Source: Chryseobacterium oranimense (GTDB lineage: Bacteria > Bacteroidota > Bacteroidia > Flavobacteriales > Weeksellaceae). Taken from it: a stretch of 64,000 nucleotides of DNA. The notes beneath the pieces were generated by a model. That model saw nothing but the letters and a program-made list of their open reading frames with translations, was not told where the DNA came from and did not search any database. The position numbers were made by a program, and so were the translations under genes. The stretch lies in NCBI RefSeq assembly GCF_900129755.1, contig NZ_FQWT01000009.1, positions 1 to 64,000 on the forward strand, in the 5' to 3' direction. Of the stretch, positions 17,163-26,024 are shown piece after piece (position 1 is the first letter of the stretch; every line of letters begins with the position of its first letter).

Positions 17163-18389
17163 TTATCCTCTAACCATTATGTCGTTTAAATCTTTCCAGA
17201 ACATAGGATAAGATTTTTCTACCACATCCTCTTCTTCGATATTGAGTTCTTTAATGAGGCAGTACGGGGCAAAGCTCATCGCCATCCTGTGATCCTGGTA
17301 GGTTCCGATGGAAATATGCTCTTCCGGTTCTCCAAAGCTTACGGATTTGATGGTAAGGTCTGTTATGTCTGTTTCTGTGCCCAGTTTTTTTAGTTCGTTA
17401 TATAAAGCCTGCAGCCTGTCGGTTTCTTTGACTCTTAATGTTCCCAGGCCGGAAATATCAAATGGAATTTTTAATGCAGCGGCCGTTACGCAAAGTGTTT
17501 GTGCAATGTCCGGGCAGTTATTCATATCCAGAACAATTTTTTCCGGGAAAATAAAATCGGGCACCGGCTGAAGGGTAATCTTATGCTCATCTTCTGTGAA
17601 GATGGTTTTGATTCCGAAAAATTCTTCATAGATTTTAGCAATGGCAGAGTCTCCCTGAGTAGATTCTTTGTAAAAACTTTTCAGGTGGATGGTTTCTCTT
17701 CCCAATGCACAGATCGAGTAGAAGTATGAAGCCGAGCTCCAGTCGCTTTCCACTTCGTAATGTACTGTTGATGATTCACTGTTTGAATCAAATGGCTCCA
17801 CTTTAATGGTGTTTCCTTCAAAGCTGTTCCTGATCCCGAATCTTGTCAGGATATCCAGTGTCATTTCTATATAGGATCTTGAAGTAACTTCGCCAACCAA
17901 ATGAATCTCCAGCCCGTTTTCAAGTTTTCCGGCAATCAAAAGAAGAGAGGTAATGAACTGGCTGGATATATTGGCCGGAACATTCACCTGTTTTTGGGTG
18001 ATCTTCCTTCCTGTGATCTTTAAAGGCGGGAAGCCTTCGTTTTCCAGATACTCAATGTCAACCCCTAAGTCTTTTAAAGCGTTGACCAGGTTTTTGATCG
18101 GTCTTTCCTTCATTCTTTTAGACCCGGTAAGGATGGTTGTTTTTCCTTCAGATATTGAGTAATAGGAAGTAAGGAAACGCATAGCTGTTCCTGCGTGGTG
18201 GATGTCTACGGTTTCTGTGTTTTCGGACAGTGCTTTTTTCAGCAGCTGGGTATCCTGGGAGTTAGACAGGTTTCCGATCTGTATATTTTTAAATAAACTT
18301 TCCAAAATCAACAAACGATTCGAAATGCTCTTCGAACCGCTGATCTGAACTGTTTTTCCTGATGCTAATTTTGATTTTTCTAACTTCAT
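17163..18389 (-). CDS. aroA: 3-phosphoshikimate 1-carboxyvinyltransferase (EPSP synthase)
   Basis: The enzyme joins phosphoenolpyruvate to shikimate-3-phosphate in the sixth step of the shikimate route to chorismate and aromatic amino acids. The 408-residue protein has the usual two-domain pattern: SGSKSISNR near residue 18-26 (SKS substrate loop), AGTAMRFLT near 66-74 (family signature), RMKERPI near 95, and LRVKETDRL (about 320-328). DHRMAMSF follows near residue 367. The length is slightly under the 420-430 of typical members. It is fully cytosolic. Confidence 0.95.
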   Translation of the reverse strand: MKLEKSKLASGKTVQISGSKSISNRLLILESLFKNIQIGNLSNSQDTQLLKKALSENTETVDIHHAGTAMRFLTSYYSISEGKTTILTGSKRMKERPIKNLVNALKDLGVDIEYLENEGFPPLKITGRKITQKQVNVPANISSQFITSLLLIAGKLENGLEIHLVGEVTSRSYIEMTLDILTRFGIRNSFEGNTIKVEPFDSNSESSTVHYEVESDWSSASYFYSICALGRETIHLKSFYKESTQGDSAIAKIYEEFFGIKTIFTEDEHKITLQPVPDFIFPEKIVLDMNNCPDIAQTLCVTAAALKIPFDISGLGTLRVKETDRLQALYNELKKLGTETDITDLTIKSVSFGEPEEHISIGTYQDHRMAMSFAPYCLIKELNIEEEDVVEKSYPMFWKDLNDIMVRG

Positions 18390-18404
18390 TATTTCTTCAG
18401 TTTA

Positions 18405-18476
18405 AGACATCAGATGTTAGATTTCAGATATCGGATTATAAAAAAAGTCTGGTATCTGTGATCTGATATCTATATA
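18405..18476. repeat. Degenerate heptamer-phased spacer
   Basis: The 87-base gap between mazG-like and aroA can be read in seven-base units: AGACATC, AGATGTT, AGATTTC, AGATATC, GGATTAT and, on the other side of a short A-run, AGTCTGG, TATCTGT, GATCTGA, TATCTAT. The right half is roughly the inverse of the left. It resembles the spacers at 173-244, 20816-20846 and 47377-47446. Confidence 0.6.
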
Positions 18477-18803
18477 TTATTTCAACTTCTCGTTGTTTTG
18501 ATGCCGGTCCTTGTCACGGTCCGTTTTAATCTTCATTTTTTTGTCGAAAGCTTCCTGCAGATTCACTCCGGTTTGGTTGGCTAAACATAAAGTAACAAAC
18601 AATACATCTGCCAGCTCTTCACCAAGATCTTTGCTTTTATCACTTTCTTTTTCGCTTTGCTCGCCATACCTTCTGGCAATGATGCGGGCTACTTCACCTA
18701 CTTCTTCGGTCAGCATGGCCATATTGGTCAGTTCATTAAAATAGCGGACTCCTATGGTTTTGATCCATTCGTTAACCTGTTGCTGCAGCTGTGTGATTTC
18801 CAT
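18477..18803 (-). CDS. MazG-like nucleoside triphosphate pyrophosphohydrolase
   Basis: This 108-residue all-alpha protein has the MazG/dCTPase pattern: EEVGEVARIIARRYGE (about 33-48) and, after a charged loop, EELADVLFVTLCLANQ (about 62-77), whose acidic residues bind magnesium. Such enzymes hydrolyse (d)NTPs or damaged nucleotides to monophosphates. The single-domain length fits. The ATG overlaps the upstream lipoprotein stop (TAATG), so the two are translated together. Confidence 0.85.
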   Translation of the reverse strand: MEITQLQQQVNEWIKTIGVRYFNELTNMAMLTEEVGEVARIIARRYGEQSEKESDKSKDLGEELADVLFVTLCLANQTGVNLQEAFDKKMKIKTDRDKDRHQNNEKLK

Positions 18804-20212
18804 TATTGATAAGCTCCTAAAGTAGGGTTTGTTGTTCTCGATACATTCACAATGTCAAAAGGTACTGTTCCTGCTACCGTCACATTTCCTTTTCCTCTTG
18901 CTGGAGATGTGGTTTTTACCCTCAGGTTCATCTTCGCGGCAAAATAATTGAGGAACTGCGGATCTTCATTTTTAATGCTCTGTACTACATTCACATTATT
19001 GTCGAAAGGAAAGCCGGCTTCCGGTACACCAGAATATTTTATCAGTGAATTCTGGATCAGAAACTCAAACTGCTGTCCCGGAGTCTGTTCAAAATTAACA
19101 GAATTATCCCTGTCTGAAAATACAATGCTGTTTTTTATATCAAGACGCTGAAGCGCTCCCTGTTCCGTGGTTCCGGCCGCATTTTTCCATTCATTGGTGG
19201 CTGTGATCCCGTTTCTGTTGAATGATCCCATGGTTTTAGAATAGTTCGCAATGGTAGCATGGGTATAGCTGTGGTTTCCACCTCTAAAGATCCCGATACA
19301 TGACTCACCGCAATTGTTCATCACCAGATTCTTGGCGGTAACTGTTGATCCTACTGCATAAATACCATATTCAAAGAAAGTATGGATGAATGAGTTGCTG
19401 ATATTGGCCGTATTCTGTTTCATATCAAATCCTCTTGTCCCTCCGAAAAGTCTTGCAAAATTCATATTGAGGATAGAGTTGGGCTCCATCCGTATAGAGT
19501 TCCAGTTTTTAGGAATGGTGTCGTAATAAGGATCATTTCTGTCTCCGCGAAGGATTACCTCATTGTCAAAAACCCCGTTGATATTCAGGGTTGCACCGGA
19601 TGATACCTTCATGCCGCTGTTTTTATGGAAGTAAACTTTGGTTCCCGGCTGGATATCCAGGGTAATATTAGGATCGATGGTAAGATTTCCGTAGATGATC
19701 TTAGCCTTATTGTTATTCCATGTGGTGTGGGTGGAAATTACATTGGGATTGGTAGGGGTTTCGATGAAAAATTCAGCATCCTGCACGACTGAGAATAGCG
19801 TCACATGCTGTTGTCCCGCACCGCTGCTGAAAAGGATTTTGTCTTCGGCAATAGCTTCAGGGCCCGTAGCTTCAGGGGCTATTTCCACAAAAATATACAT
19901 GCTGTCCTTCTTTCTTAACGGAACATCTTTGAAATCAAAGCCCGGCTTTCCGTCTACATTGATCCTGTATAGTGATGAGCTTCCTTTTTCCAGATTAATT
20001 CTCGGAATCAGAACATCCTTGTCTTCATTATTATATACTTTTACAACATAAGTTTCGGAACGTACCTGGTGGTAAACCGTGTCACAGAATACGGTATCCT
20101 TTGAGAAACTCAGCTGCTGCGAAGGAGCATCAAAGGTAATATCATCCTTATTACACGATACTGCTACAAGAAGCATCCAAAATGAAAAAGCCAGTAATAG
20201 TTTGAATTTCAT
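18803..20212 (-). CDS. Lipoprotein with right-handed beta-helix-like repeats
   Basis: This 469-residue protein begins with a lipoprotein signal, lipobox LVAVSC with the cysteine at about residue 20, followed by NKDD. An Ig-like part (about 40-150) contains a FIETPT motif. From about 170 the sequence shows stacked short strands with asparagines (GATLNINGVFDNEVILRGD, NISNSFIHTFFEYGIYAVG, VTAKNLVMNNCG), as in parallel beta-helix proteins, and it ends with NPTLGAYQ, typical of Bacteroidetes proteins of this sort. Function unknown; likely surface-exposed. It is the first gene of an operon through mazG and aroA. Confidence 0.75.
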   Translation of the reverse strand: MKFKLLLAFSFWMLLVAVSCNKDDITFDAPSQQLSFSKDTVFCDTVYHQVRSETYVVKVYNNEDKDVLIPRINLEKGSSSLYRINVDGKPGFDFKDVPLRKKDSMYIFVEIAPEATGPEAIAEDKILFSSGAGQQHVTLFSVVQDAEFFIETPTNPNVISTHTTWNNNKAKIIYGNLTIDPNITLDIQPGTKVYFHKNSGMKVSSGATLNINGVFDNEVILRGDRNDPYYDTIPKNWNSIRMEPNSILNMNFARLFGGTRGFDMKQNTANISNSFIHTFFEYGIYAVGSTVTAKNLVMNNCGESCIGIFRGGNHSYTHATIANYSKTMGSFNRNGITATNEWKNAAGTTEQGALQRLDIKNSIVFSDRDNSVNFEQTPGQQFEFLIQNSLIKYSGVPEAGFPFDNNVNVVQSIKNEDPQFLNYFAAKMNLRVKTTSPARGKGNVTVAGTVPFDIVNVSRTTNPTLGAYQ

Positions 20213-20233
20213 CGAAATTAAAGTTTAAGATTC

Positions 20234-20241
20234 CAAATTTA
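20234..20241 (-). promoter_or_regulatory. -7 promoter box for the lipoprotein-mazG-aroA operon
   Basis: TAAATTTG on the minus strand fits TAnnTTTG and ends 21 bases before the ATG at 20212, the usual distance in this window. Confidence 0.5.
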
Positions 20242-20290
20242 ACGAAAATACTTTGAATTTCTTATCAAGAAAAAATATTGAATTGGGTAT

Positions 20291-20320
20291 TTGTATATTT
20301 GAAAAAATGTTGTACTTTTG
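20291..20320 (+). promoter_or_regulatory. Promoter of rpmE2
   Basis: TTG (20291-20293) and TACTTTTG (20313-20320) are separated by 19 bases, matching the Bacteroidetes sigma consensus (-33 TTG, -7 TAnnTTTG). The leader to the ATG at 20391 is about 65 bases. Confidence 0.75.
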
Positions 20321-20390
20321 CAACCTAAAATTAGCAGAGAAATACCATTACTATTTCGAAAGCAAACTTTAATTTTTTAAAAATTGTATT

Positions 20391-20642
20391 ATGAAAAAAG
20401 GAATCCACCCAGAAAATTATAGACTTGTTGTTTTCAAAGATATGAGTAACGACGAGGTGTTTCTTTGCAAATCAACTGCGGAAACTAAAGATACTATCGA
20501 ATATGAAGGACAAGAATATCCATTGATCAAAATGGAAATCTCTTCAACTTCTCACCCTTTCTACACTGGTAAAGTGAAATTAGTTGACACTGCAGGTAGA
20601 GTTGATAAGTTCATGAACAAATACAAAAAATTCGCTAAGTAA
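20391..20642 (+). CDS. rpmE2: Ribosomal protein L31 type B
   Basis: This 83-residue large-subunit protein starts MKKGIHPENY and has the type B pattern: FKDMSNDEVFLCKST, YPLIKMEISSTSHPFYTG, then a lysine-rich end. It lacks the CxxC zinc site of type A L31, as type B proteins do. It has its own promoter and terminator and is thus a single-gene unit. Confidence 0.95.
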   Translation: MKKGIHPENYRLVVFKDMSNDEVFLCKSTAETKDTIEYEGQEYPLIKMEISSTSHPFYTGKVKLVDTAGRVDKFMNKYKKFAK

Positions 20643-20664
20643 TTTTTTGTTACCTAAACATACG

Positions 20665-20696
20665 AAGCCTTCCAATTTATTGGGAGGCTTTTTTGT
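20665..20696 (+). terminator. Terminator after rpmE2
   Basis: AAGCCTTCCAA pairs with TTGGGAGGCTT (one G-U) around a 4-base loop, followed by TTTTG, 22 bases after the stop. Confidence 0.9.
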
Positions 20697-20770
20697 AATA
20701 ATAAGATATAAGCTCGGATCATCCAGCCTTCAGATTCGGATTTTCTGATATTTCTTTCGGGCTATTTTTG

Positions 20771-20778
20771 TATTTTTG
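20771..20778 (+). promoter_or_regulatory. -7 promoter box for the glmU-like gene
   Basis: Two overlapping candidates TATTTTTG (20763-20770 and 20771-20778) fit TAnnTTTG. They are followed, before the ATG at 20858, by heptamer units CTTCTAA, ATTCTGA, CTTCTAA (about 20820-20842). Confidence 0.45.
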
Positions 20779-20857
20779 TTCTGAACAGAAATGAGAAGGA
20801 GAAAACTTTTATATTTCATCTTCTAAATTCTGACTTCTAATTTTTAACCTTTACACA

Positions 20858-22018
20858 ATGCAATTAGTATTTTCAGATGCCCAATACTGGGAAGATTTTC
20901 TTCCGCTTACTTTTACCCGTCCTGTTGCCGCCATGAGATGCGGAATCCTGACTTTTTCCGAACGATGGCAGAAAATTCTGGAAAATGATGAAGTTTCCTA
21001 CTTCACCGAAAACTATCTTCAGAATAAATTTAGGAATCCCGAAGAAAAAGAGAGTCTTTTCCTGGTTACTAATTTTTTACCAACAGAAACGGTGATCCGG
21101 CAAATCAAGGAGCTTAAGCCGGGTGAAGCTCTTGTTTATGAAGATGAACTGATCGCAGCCAGGATCAATATGAAAGGATTCTCCCTGAACCAGATCGAAA
21201 AGATGACGGATATCAAAGAGGATTTAACTTTCTTTAAAAAACCTTCAGATCTGTTTACCTATAATCATCTTGCCATAGATTTTGACTTTAATCTGCTGAC
21301 TGCCGGAAGAACTTCACAGGAACTATCTTCTACCAACGGATTTTTAGGGGATAAAAAAGACCTGTTCATTGAAGAGGGAGCCCAGATAGAATTCTCTACC
21401 ATCAATACAAAAACCGGAAAGATTTATATTGGTAAAAATGCTGAGGTAATGGAAGGCTGTAACCTTCGCGGACCTATAGCACTGGGGGAAGATTCCAAGT
21501 TTAATCTAGGATCGAAAATTTATGGTGCTACAACGATTGGCCCACACTGTAAAATAGGAGGCGAGGTCAATAACATCATTATATTCGGATATTCAAGCAA
21601 AGGGCATGAAGGATTTGTCGGGAATTCGGTGATTGGTGAATGGTGTAATTTCGGTGCAGATACCAATTCTTCCAACCTTAAAAATAATTACAGCCCGGTG
21701 AAGCTTTGGAATTACAGAACAAAAGCTTTTGAAGATACCGGCCTTCAGTTTGCAGGTCTCATTATGGGAGATCATTCCAAAACAGCGATCAATACCCAAT
21801 TGAATACGGGAACTGTAGTGGGGGTTGCTTCTAATATATTTAAACCCGGTTTTCCGCCCAACCTTGTGGAAAACTTCTCATGGGGCGGAGGTAAAGATGA
21901 TGAAAAGTTTAAACTTGATAAAGCTTATGAAGTTGCGGAAAGGGCAATGGGAAGAAGAAAAGTGGCTTTAGCGGAAGAAGATAAGGCGATATTGAAACAT
22001 ATTTTTGATAATTATTAA
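20858..22018 (+). CDS. Alternative GlmU-type sugar nucleotidyltransferase/acetyltransferase
   Basis: This 386-residue protein belongs to the Bacteroidetes GlmU-like family thought to make UDP-N-acetylglucosamine for cell wall and LPS. The N-terminal half (1-170) carries the family start LPLTFTRPVAAMRCGILTF. The C-terminal half is a left-handed beta-helix of hexapeptide repeats (about 180-330: IEEGAQI, GKIYIGKNAEVMEG, ALGEDSKFNLGSKIYG, TTIGPHCKIGGEV). The acyltransferase-type segment GADTNSSNLKNNY is at about 265-277. It differs from E. coli GlmU in lacking the LxAGxGTRM loop. Which activities it has is from family knowledge. Confidence 0.82.
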   Translation: MQLVFSDAQYWEDFLPLTFTRPVAAMRCGILTFSERWQKILENDEVSYFTENYLQNKFRNPEEKESLFLVTNFLPTETVIRQIKELKPGEALVYEDELIAARINMKGFSLNQIEKMTDIKEDLTFFKKPSDLFTYNHLAIDFDFNLLTAGRTSQELSSTNGFLGDKKDLFIEEGAQIEFSTINTKTGKIYIGKNAEVMEGCNLRGPIALGEDSKFNLGSKIYGATTIGPHCKIGGEVNNIIIFGYSSKGHEGFVGNSVIGEWCNFGADTNSSNLKNNYSPVKLWNYRTKAFEDTGLQFAGLIMGDHSKTAINTQLNTGTVVGVASNIFKPGFPPNLVENFSWGGGKDDEKFKLDKAYEVAERAMGRRKVALAEEDKAILKHIFDNY

Positions 22019-22023
22019 TATTG

Positions 22024-22047
22024 AAGGCCTCCATTTCGGAGGCTTTT
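22024..22047 (+). terminator. Terminator after the glmU-like gene
   Basis: GCCTCC (22027-22032) pairs with GGAGGC (22038-22043) around ATTTC, followed by TTTT. The rest of the gap up to 22237 is AT-rich without a supported gene. Confidence 0.85.
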
Positions 22048-22237
22048 ATTATTTATTTTCCCAGAATATCATTCATCCTGGATAAAAAATAGTTAGCTTT
22101 ATACACATCATAGAAACTCCTTTATAAGGTGGTTTTATGAGCATTCAGAAGAAGAAAAACAGAAAATCATTACTTTTTTTTAAATGTAATGTAATAGAAT
22201 TAAGATTTTAATTGTCTTACCTATAGAAACAAAACTC

Positions 22238-22747
22238 ATGACCCAGGAAACTTTCAAGAATACGGTGTTTATTCTCAAAGACGAGATGTATCGTTTTGCG
22301 AAAAGATTCGTTATGAGCAGTGATGAGGCAGAAGATGTGGTGCAGGACCTGATGGTAAAATTCTGGCAGAAGAAAGAGGAGCTCGGGCAGTTTGGAAATT
22401 TAAAATCCTACGCTTTGAAATCCGTCCGGAACGAATGCCTGAACCGCCTGAAGCACCACGATGTGAAGTTAGGATTTGCAGATTTGCAGCTTCACCGCTC
22501 GGAATTGTACAGCATGGACATCAATAATCTGAAGGAGCATATTATAGGGTTTATCAACCAGCTCCCGGAAAAACAGAAAATGGTAATCCATCTGAAGGAT
22601 GTAGAAGAATATGAGGTCTCGGAAATCTCCGAAATGATGGAAATGGAAGAAAATGCAGTCAGGGTAAACCTGATGAGGGCGAGACAAAAAGTAAAAGAAC
22701 AAATATCACAACTGATGAGCTATGAGCAAAGATCAATTTCAGAATAA
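22238..22747 (+). CDS. ECF-type RNA polymerase sigma factor
   Basis: This 169-residue sigma-70 family protein has region 2 (DEAEDVVQDLMVKFWQKK, about 29-46), which binds core polymerase and the -10 region, and region 4 (LPEKQKMVIHLKDVEEYEVSEISEMM then VRVNLMRARQKVKE, about 109-157), a helix-turn-helix for -35 recognition. There is no region 1 or 3, so it is ECF (group 4). Its last 26 bases overlap the next gene, a one-membrane-segment protein that may be its anti-sigma factor. No known promoter box was seen in front. Confidence 0.92.
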   Translation: MTQETFKNTVFILKDEMYRFAKRFVMSSDEAEDVVQDLMVKFWQKKEELGQFGNLKSYALKSVRNECLNRLKHHDVKLGFADLQLHRSELYSMDINNLKEHIIGFINQLPEKQKMVIHLKDVEEYEVSEISEMMEMEENAVRVNLMRARQKVKEQISQLMSYEQRSISE

Positions 22748-23390
22748 ATACGATGAAATCTTCCACGAAATAAAGGAAGAAAAGATGGAGTGGAGTTTTG
22801 AAGATTTTCTTCAGAAGGCAGAAGGCGGAGATTCAGGATCGAATGAAGCTCCCATTATCCCGCTTCAAAAGAATAAGCCTTCCTTTCCGAAATGGTTCTG
22901 GATGGCAGCCGGATTAGTGCTTCTTTTCAGTGTCGGTTTCTTGATGAACAATTACCGTATAGGAGTTGCTGAAAGAGAAAAGCTGGTAAAAGATGAGGTT
23001 TTAAAGCAAAAATCCAGGTTTATTGAAGAGAATAACGATCACCAGGAGCAGGTAGCGGTTAACCATACCGATTCAATTTCCGGAGCCAAAAAAGACTCTC
23101 TTTTCCAGGAAAATTCAGTAGCGGAAAAGGATGTGATGGATGAAATCCTGCCAAAAAGAGGGAGGCTGAAAAAAGAATCAAAGCCGAGGTTTGTAGATAA
23201 TTCCTCATATAAAACTAAGAAAACGTTGAATGATTCCACGGGTTACAAAGACTCTTATGTTATTGTAAACGGTAAAAGGATCGATAACGTAGATGAAGCA
23301 ATCAATATCACTAAATATTCATTCCAGGTATTTGCGAATAATGTCAGTGAAAAATTGGTTCAGCCGGCAGTGGTAAACGATGATTATTAA
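22722..23390 (+). CDS. Single-pass membrane protein, putative anti-sigma factor
   Basis: This 222-residue protein has an acidic cytosolic part (1-60), one membrane segment (about 66-85; FWMAAGLVLLFSVGFLMN) and a long polar part outside rich in K, E and S, ending with a small domain that contains SYVIVNGKRIDNVDEAINIT. The gene overlaps the ECF sigma gene by 26 bases. The layout and genetic position fit an anti-sigma factor, but no zinc-binding HxxxCxxC motif is seen, so this is inferred from context. Confidence 0.6.
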   Translation: MSKDQFQNKYDEIFHEIKEEKMEWSFEDFLQKAEGGDSGSNEAPIIPLQKNKPSFPKWFWMAAGLVLLFSVGFLMNNYRIGVAEREKLVKDEVLKQKSRFIEENNDHQEQVAVNHTDSISGAKKDSLFQENSVAEKDVMDEILPKRGRLKKESKPRFVDNSSYKTKKTLNDSTGYKDSYVIVNGKRIDNVDEAINITKYSFQVFANNVSEKLVQPAVVNDDY

Positions 23391-23453
23391 ACAAAAAAAT
23401 AGATTATGCTTCTGATCAGGCACAAATAATCAAGCTTAAATAAAAATTGACTC

Positions 23454-24734
23454 ATGAAAAAAATGTTTATAATATTCGCGCTCGCTTTTTCCCACTTCTT
23501 TACCGTGTATGGTCAGAGGGATAAATTCGATATGCTTTTCGACAGATATCAGGAAGTAGAAGGGGTTACCTCTATAAAAATTGCCAAACCCATGTTCGGA
23601 ATGCTCAGCAGTCTTAATATTGACGATTCCCAGCTGGACCAGATTAAACCCCTGCTTTCGAAGATTAACGGATTGAAAATCCTTATTACAGAAAACCCTG
23701 AAAATATCAATACCACGGAAGGGCGTAAGGTTCAGGATAATCTTGCCAGGCTAAGCAAAGATGTTTCGGTCTATTTAAAAAACCTTAACTACAACGAGAT
23801 CATGTCCGTTAATAATTCAGGAGCGAAGATTAAATTTCTTTCTTCCGACGCAAAGGACGGAATATTGGATGACCTTTTATTAAGTATCGACGGAGGAAAA
23901 GGTGAAAACATTCTGGTAATGCTGGATGGAAAGCTTTCTATGGATGATGTGAATAAGATCATCAATTCCAGCGAAACCAAAACCAATCCTGTAACCAACC
24001 TGAGAAACAGCCTTACTTCTGATAATACCTCCTCATACCTTAACGGAGAAGCAAGAAACGTAGGTGAATTCTCCGGAATTAATGTAAGCACAGGCGTTAA
24101 CGTGGTTTTCAAACAGGAAAGCCCTACCAACGTAAAAGTAATTGCTGATGCGGATAAACTCCAGTATATCATCACAAAAGTTGAAAATGGTGTGTTAAAA
24201 GTCTATGTAGACAATAAAGGGACAAAGAGCCTGAAGTTTAAGAACTTAAGCGTTAATATTTCTTCTCCGAGAATGGACAATATCAAAGTGTCTTCAGGAG
24301 CGAACTTCAACGTGGTGAACTCTATCAAAGAAAATAACATGGCTATTGATGTATCATCAGGAGCAAATGTAAAAGGAGATTTTAGGGTCGACAATACATT
24401 AGATATCGGGACTTCATCAGGGGCAAATATCAGAGCGGGAGTTACAGCGGGAACTATTACTGTAAAAGCATCAAGCGGATCCAATACCGCCATTGAAGGA
24501 AAAGCAAACTCAGGAATTATAGACATCAGCAGTGGTGCCCTTTGTAAAGCCGATGAGTTAAGATTAAATAATCTTGAGGCAGAAGCAACATCCGGAGGAA
24601 ACCTGTCTGTGAATGTCTCTACCAGACTGAAAGTAAAAGCTTCATCAGGAGGATTGGTAAAATACAAAGGAAGACCGGAAATAGAATCCAATATCAGCAA
24701 AACATCGGGAGGAGCCCTAAAACCTATCGACTAA
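23454..24734 (+). CDS. Secreted DUF4252 plus DUF2807 (head GIN domain) protein
   Basis: This 426-residue protein has a signal peptide (1-20, FTVYGQ). Residues about 22-165 look like DUF4252 (FDMLFDRYQEVEGVTSIKIAKPMFG without naming more). Residues about 205-420 form a repetitive beta-helix-like DUF2807 domain: NVSTGVNVVFKQ, then strands ending in repeated SSGAN, TSSGAN, SSGSN, SSGAL, TSGGN, SSGG motifs, about one per 20 residues. It ends KTSGGALKPID. Head GIN proteins are surface or periplasmic proteins of unknown role. It is the third gene of the sigma-factor locus. Confidence 0.78.
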   Translation: MKKMFIIFALAFSHFFTVYGQRDKFDMLFDRYQEVEGVTSIKIAKPMFGMLSSLNIDDSQLDQIKPLLSKINGLKILITENPENINTTEGRKVQDNLARLSKDVSVYLKNLNYNEIMSVNNSGAKIKFLSSDAKDGILDDLLLSIDGGKGENILVMLDGKLSMDDVNKIINSSETKTNPVTNLRNSLTSDNTSSYLNGEARNVGEFSGINVSTGVNVVFKQESPTNVKVIADADKLQYIITKVENGVLKVYVDNKGTKSLKFKNLSVNISSPRMDNIKVSSGANFNVVNSIKENNMAIDVSSGANVKGDFRVDNTLDIGTSSGANIRAGVTAGTITVKASSGSNTAIEGKANSGIIDISSGALCKADELRLNNLEAEATSGGNLSVNVSTRLKVKASSGGLVKYKGRPEIESNISKTSGGALKPID

Positions 24735-24746
24735 AAAATAATCACC

Positions 24747-25247
24747 ATGAAAACTCTAAAAAACATTTTTTTCGGAACCTTTATCTTGTGGATGCTTCAA
24801 TCCTGCCTTCCTTCAGGAAGACCGAATATGGACTTTGTCAGACAGTCGGAGCATGATTTCAAAGGAGCAAAATTTGTCAGCTTCAATGTCCCTGTATTTA
24901 TGGCAAAACCTTTTATTAAAAAAGCTTTGAGGGAAGATGGTGAAAGTGAAGAGGTGATCAATCTGATCAAAAAAGTTTCCAAAATAAAAATAATGACAGT
25001 AGATAACGGGAACAAAGAAATGCTGAATGAATATTCCAAATACCTGAACAATAATGATTTTGAAGAATGGGCTACCATAAAGCACAACGGTGAAAACGTC
25101 AATGTAAGGGTAAAGCAGAACGGTGAAACCATTAAAAACATGATGATCACCGTAAATTCAGATAAAGAACTTGTATTTGTGGATGTTAGAGGGAACTTTA
25201 CGGCAAATGATATTTCAAAAATGATAAACGCAGCTACAGATAAATAA
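24747..25247 (+). CDS. DUF4252 lipoprotein
   Basis: This 166-residue protein has a lipoprotein signal: LQSC with the cysteine at about residue 19. The body resembles the DUF4252 part of the previous protein (VSKIKIMTVDNGNKEML, VRVKQNGETIKNMMITVN, FVDVRGNFTANDISKMIN). It is 12 bases after the previous gene. Two DUF4252 proteins in a row point to a shared, still unknown envelope job. Confidence 0.78.
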   Translation: MKTLKNIFFGTFILWMLQSCLPSGRPNMDFVRQSEHDFKGAKFVSFNVPVFMAKPFIKKALREDGESEEVINLIKKVSKIKIMTVDNGNKEMLNEYSKYLNNNDFEEWATIKHNGENVNVRVKQNGETIKNMMITVNSDKELVFVDVRGNFTANDISKMINAATDK

Positions 25248-25271
25248 TTCATCACCAATCACTTATTTATT

Positions 25272-25976
25272 ATGGAAAAACTCATCAGAGAAGTACGTAT
25301 CCTTAAAATATATGCCGTTTCGCTTACCGTTGTGTTTATCCTGTTTTTCTTTTTTGGATTTAAAAACCAGAAAACCACCCAGCGATTTGAAGAGATAGAT
25401 GTAGAACGTATCAATATCATTGAAAAAGACGGTACACTGAAAATGGTGATCAGCAACAAAAGCCGCCAGCACCCGGGAATGTTCAATAAGAAAGAGCTGA
25501 AGCCGCGGGAAAGAGAAGCCGGAATGATTTTTTTCAATGAACTTGGGGACGAATGCGGAGGGCTTGTGTATGGCGCTGATAAAGACGGTTCTGGAATGGT
25601 GTATTCCGTAGATCAGAGAAATACGGACCAGATCATGCAGCTTCAGTATATGGAAGGAACCGGGAATAAAAAGAACAGGACCTATGGTCTTAAACTTTGG
25701 GACAGGCCGGATGATTTTCCTTTAGAAGATATCATCAAATTTGAAGACTCATTAAAAAAACTCAATGATCCTGTTGCCTCAAAAAAAGCATATGCAAAGC
25801 TGAGAAGTGAAGGGAAGATTACACAGGAAAGATTCTTTGCCGGAAAAACAGCAGATGGTGACGTAGGACTTTTCATTAAAGATACCAAAGGAAATGTGCG
25901 CCTTAAAATTTATGTGGATAAAAACAATCAGACCCATATGGACAAGCTGGATGAAAACGGAAAAATTATTCAATAA
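25272..25976 (+). CDS. Membrane-anchored protein of unknown function
   Basis: This 234-residue protein has an uncleaved N-terminal membrane segment (about 13-34, AVSLTVVFILFFFFGF) and a soluble beta-rich domain: DVERINIIEKDGTLKMVISNK, FFNELGDECGGLVYGADKDG, and near the end VGLFIKDTKGNVRLKIYVDKN. This repeated D-x-x-G-x-x-R/K-L style (a strand, turn, strand) is seen in several Bacteroidetes membrane-anchored proteins of unknown role. It is the last gene of the sigma-factor locus, followed by a strong terminator. Confidence 0.65.
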   Translation: MEKLIREVRILKIYAVSLTVVFILFFFFGFKNQKTTQRFEEIDVERINIIEKDGTLKMVISNKSRQHPGMFNKKELKPREREAGMIFFNELGDECGGLVYGADKDGSGMVYSVDQRNTDQIMQLQYMEGTGNKKNRTYGLKLWDRPDDFPLEDIIKFEDSLKKLNDPVASKKAYAKLRSEGKITQERFFAGKTADGDVGLFIKDTKGNVRLKIYVDKNNQTHMDKLDENGKIIQ

Positions 25977-26024
25977 CTGAAAACAAGTAGTTTCATATAC
26001 TAAATTTATTTTGTACCGAGAGAG

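Noticed and set aside
18390..18476. Rho-independent terminator in the mazG-aroA gap
   Set aside because: The inverted halves are imperfect and no GC-rich stem with T-run is present; the heptamer-phased repeat explains the sequence better.
22137..22211. A 24-codon frame of basic composition with a purine-rich stretch upstream, before the sigma-factor gene
   Set aside because: Short, no recognisable homologue, and lysine-rich frames are easy to obtain in this base composition. Not supported as a gene.
24203..24700. Long antisense frame inside the DUF4252-DUF2807 gene
   Set aside because: The repetitive SSGAN-coding region keeps the reverse strand open; the protein is low-complexity and there is no start context. 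Shadow frame.
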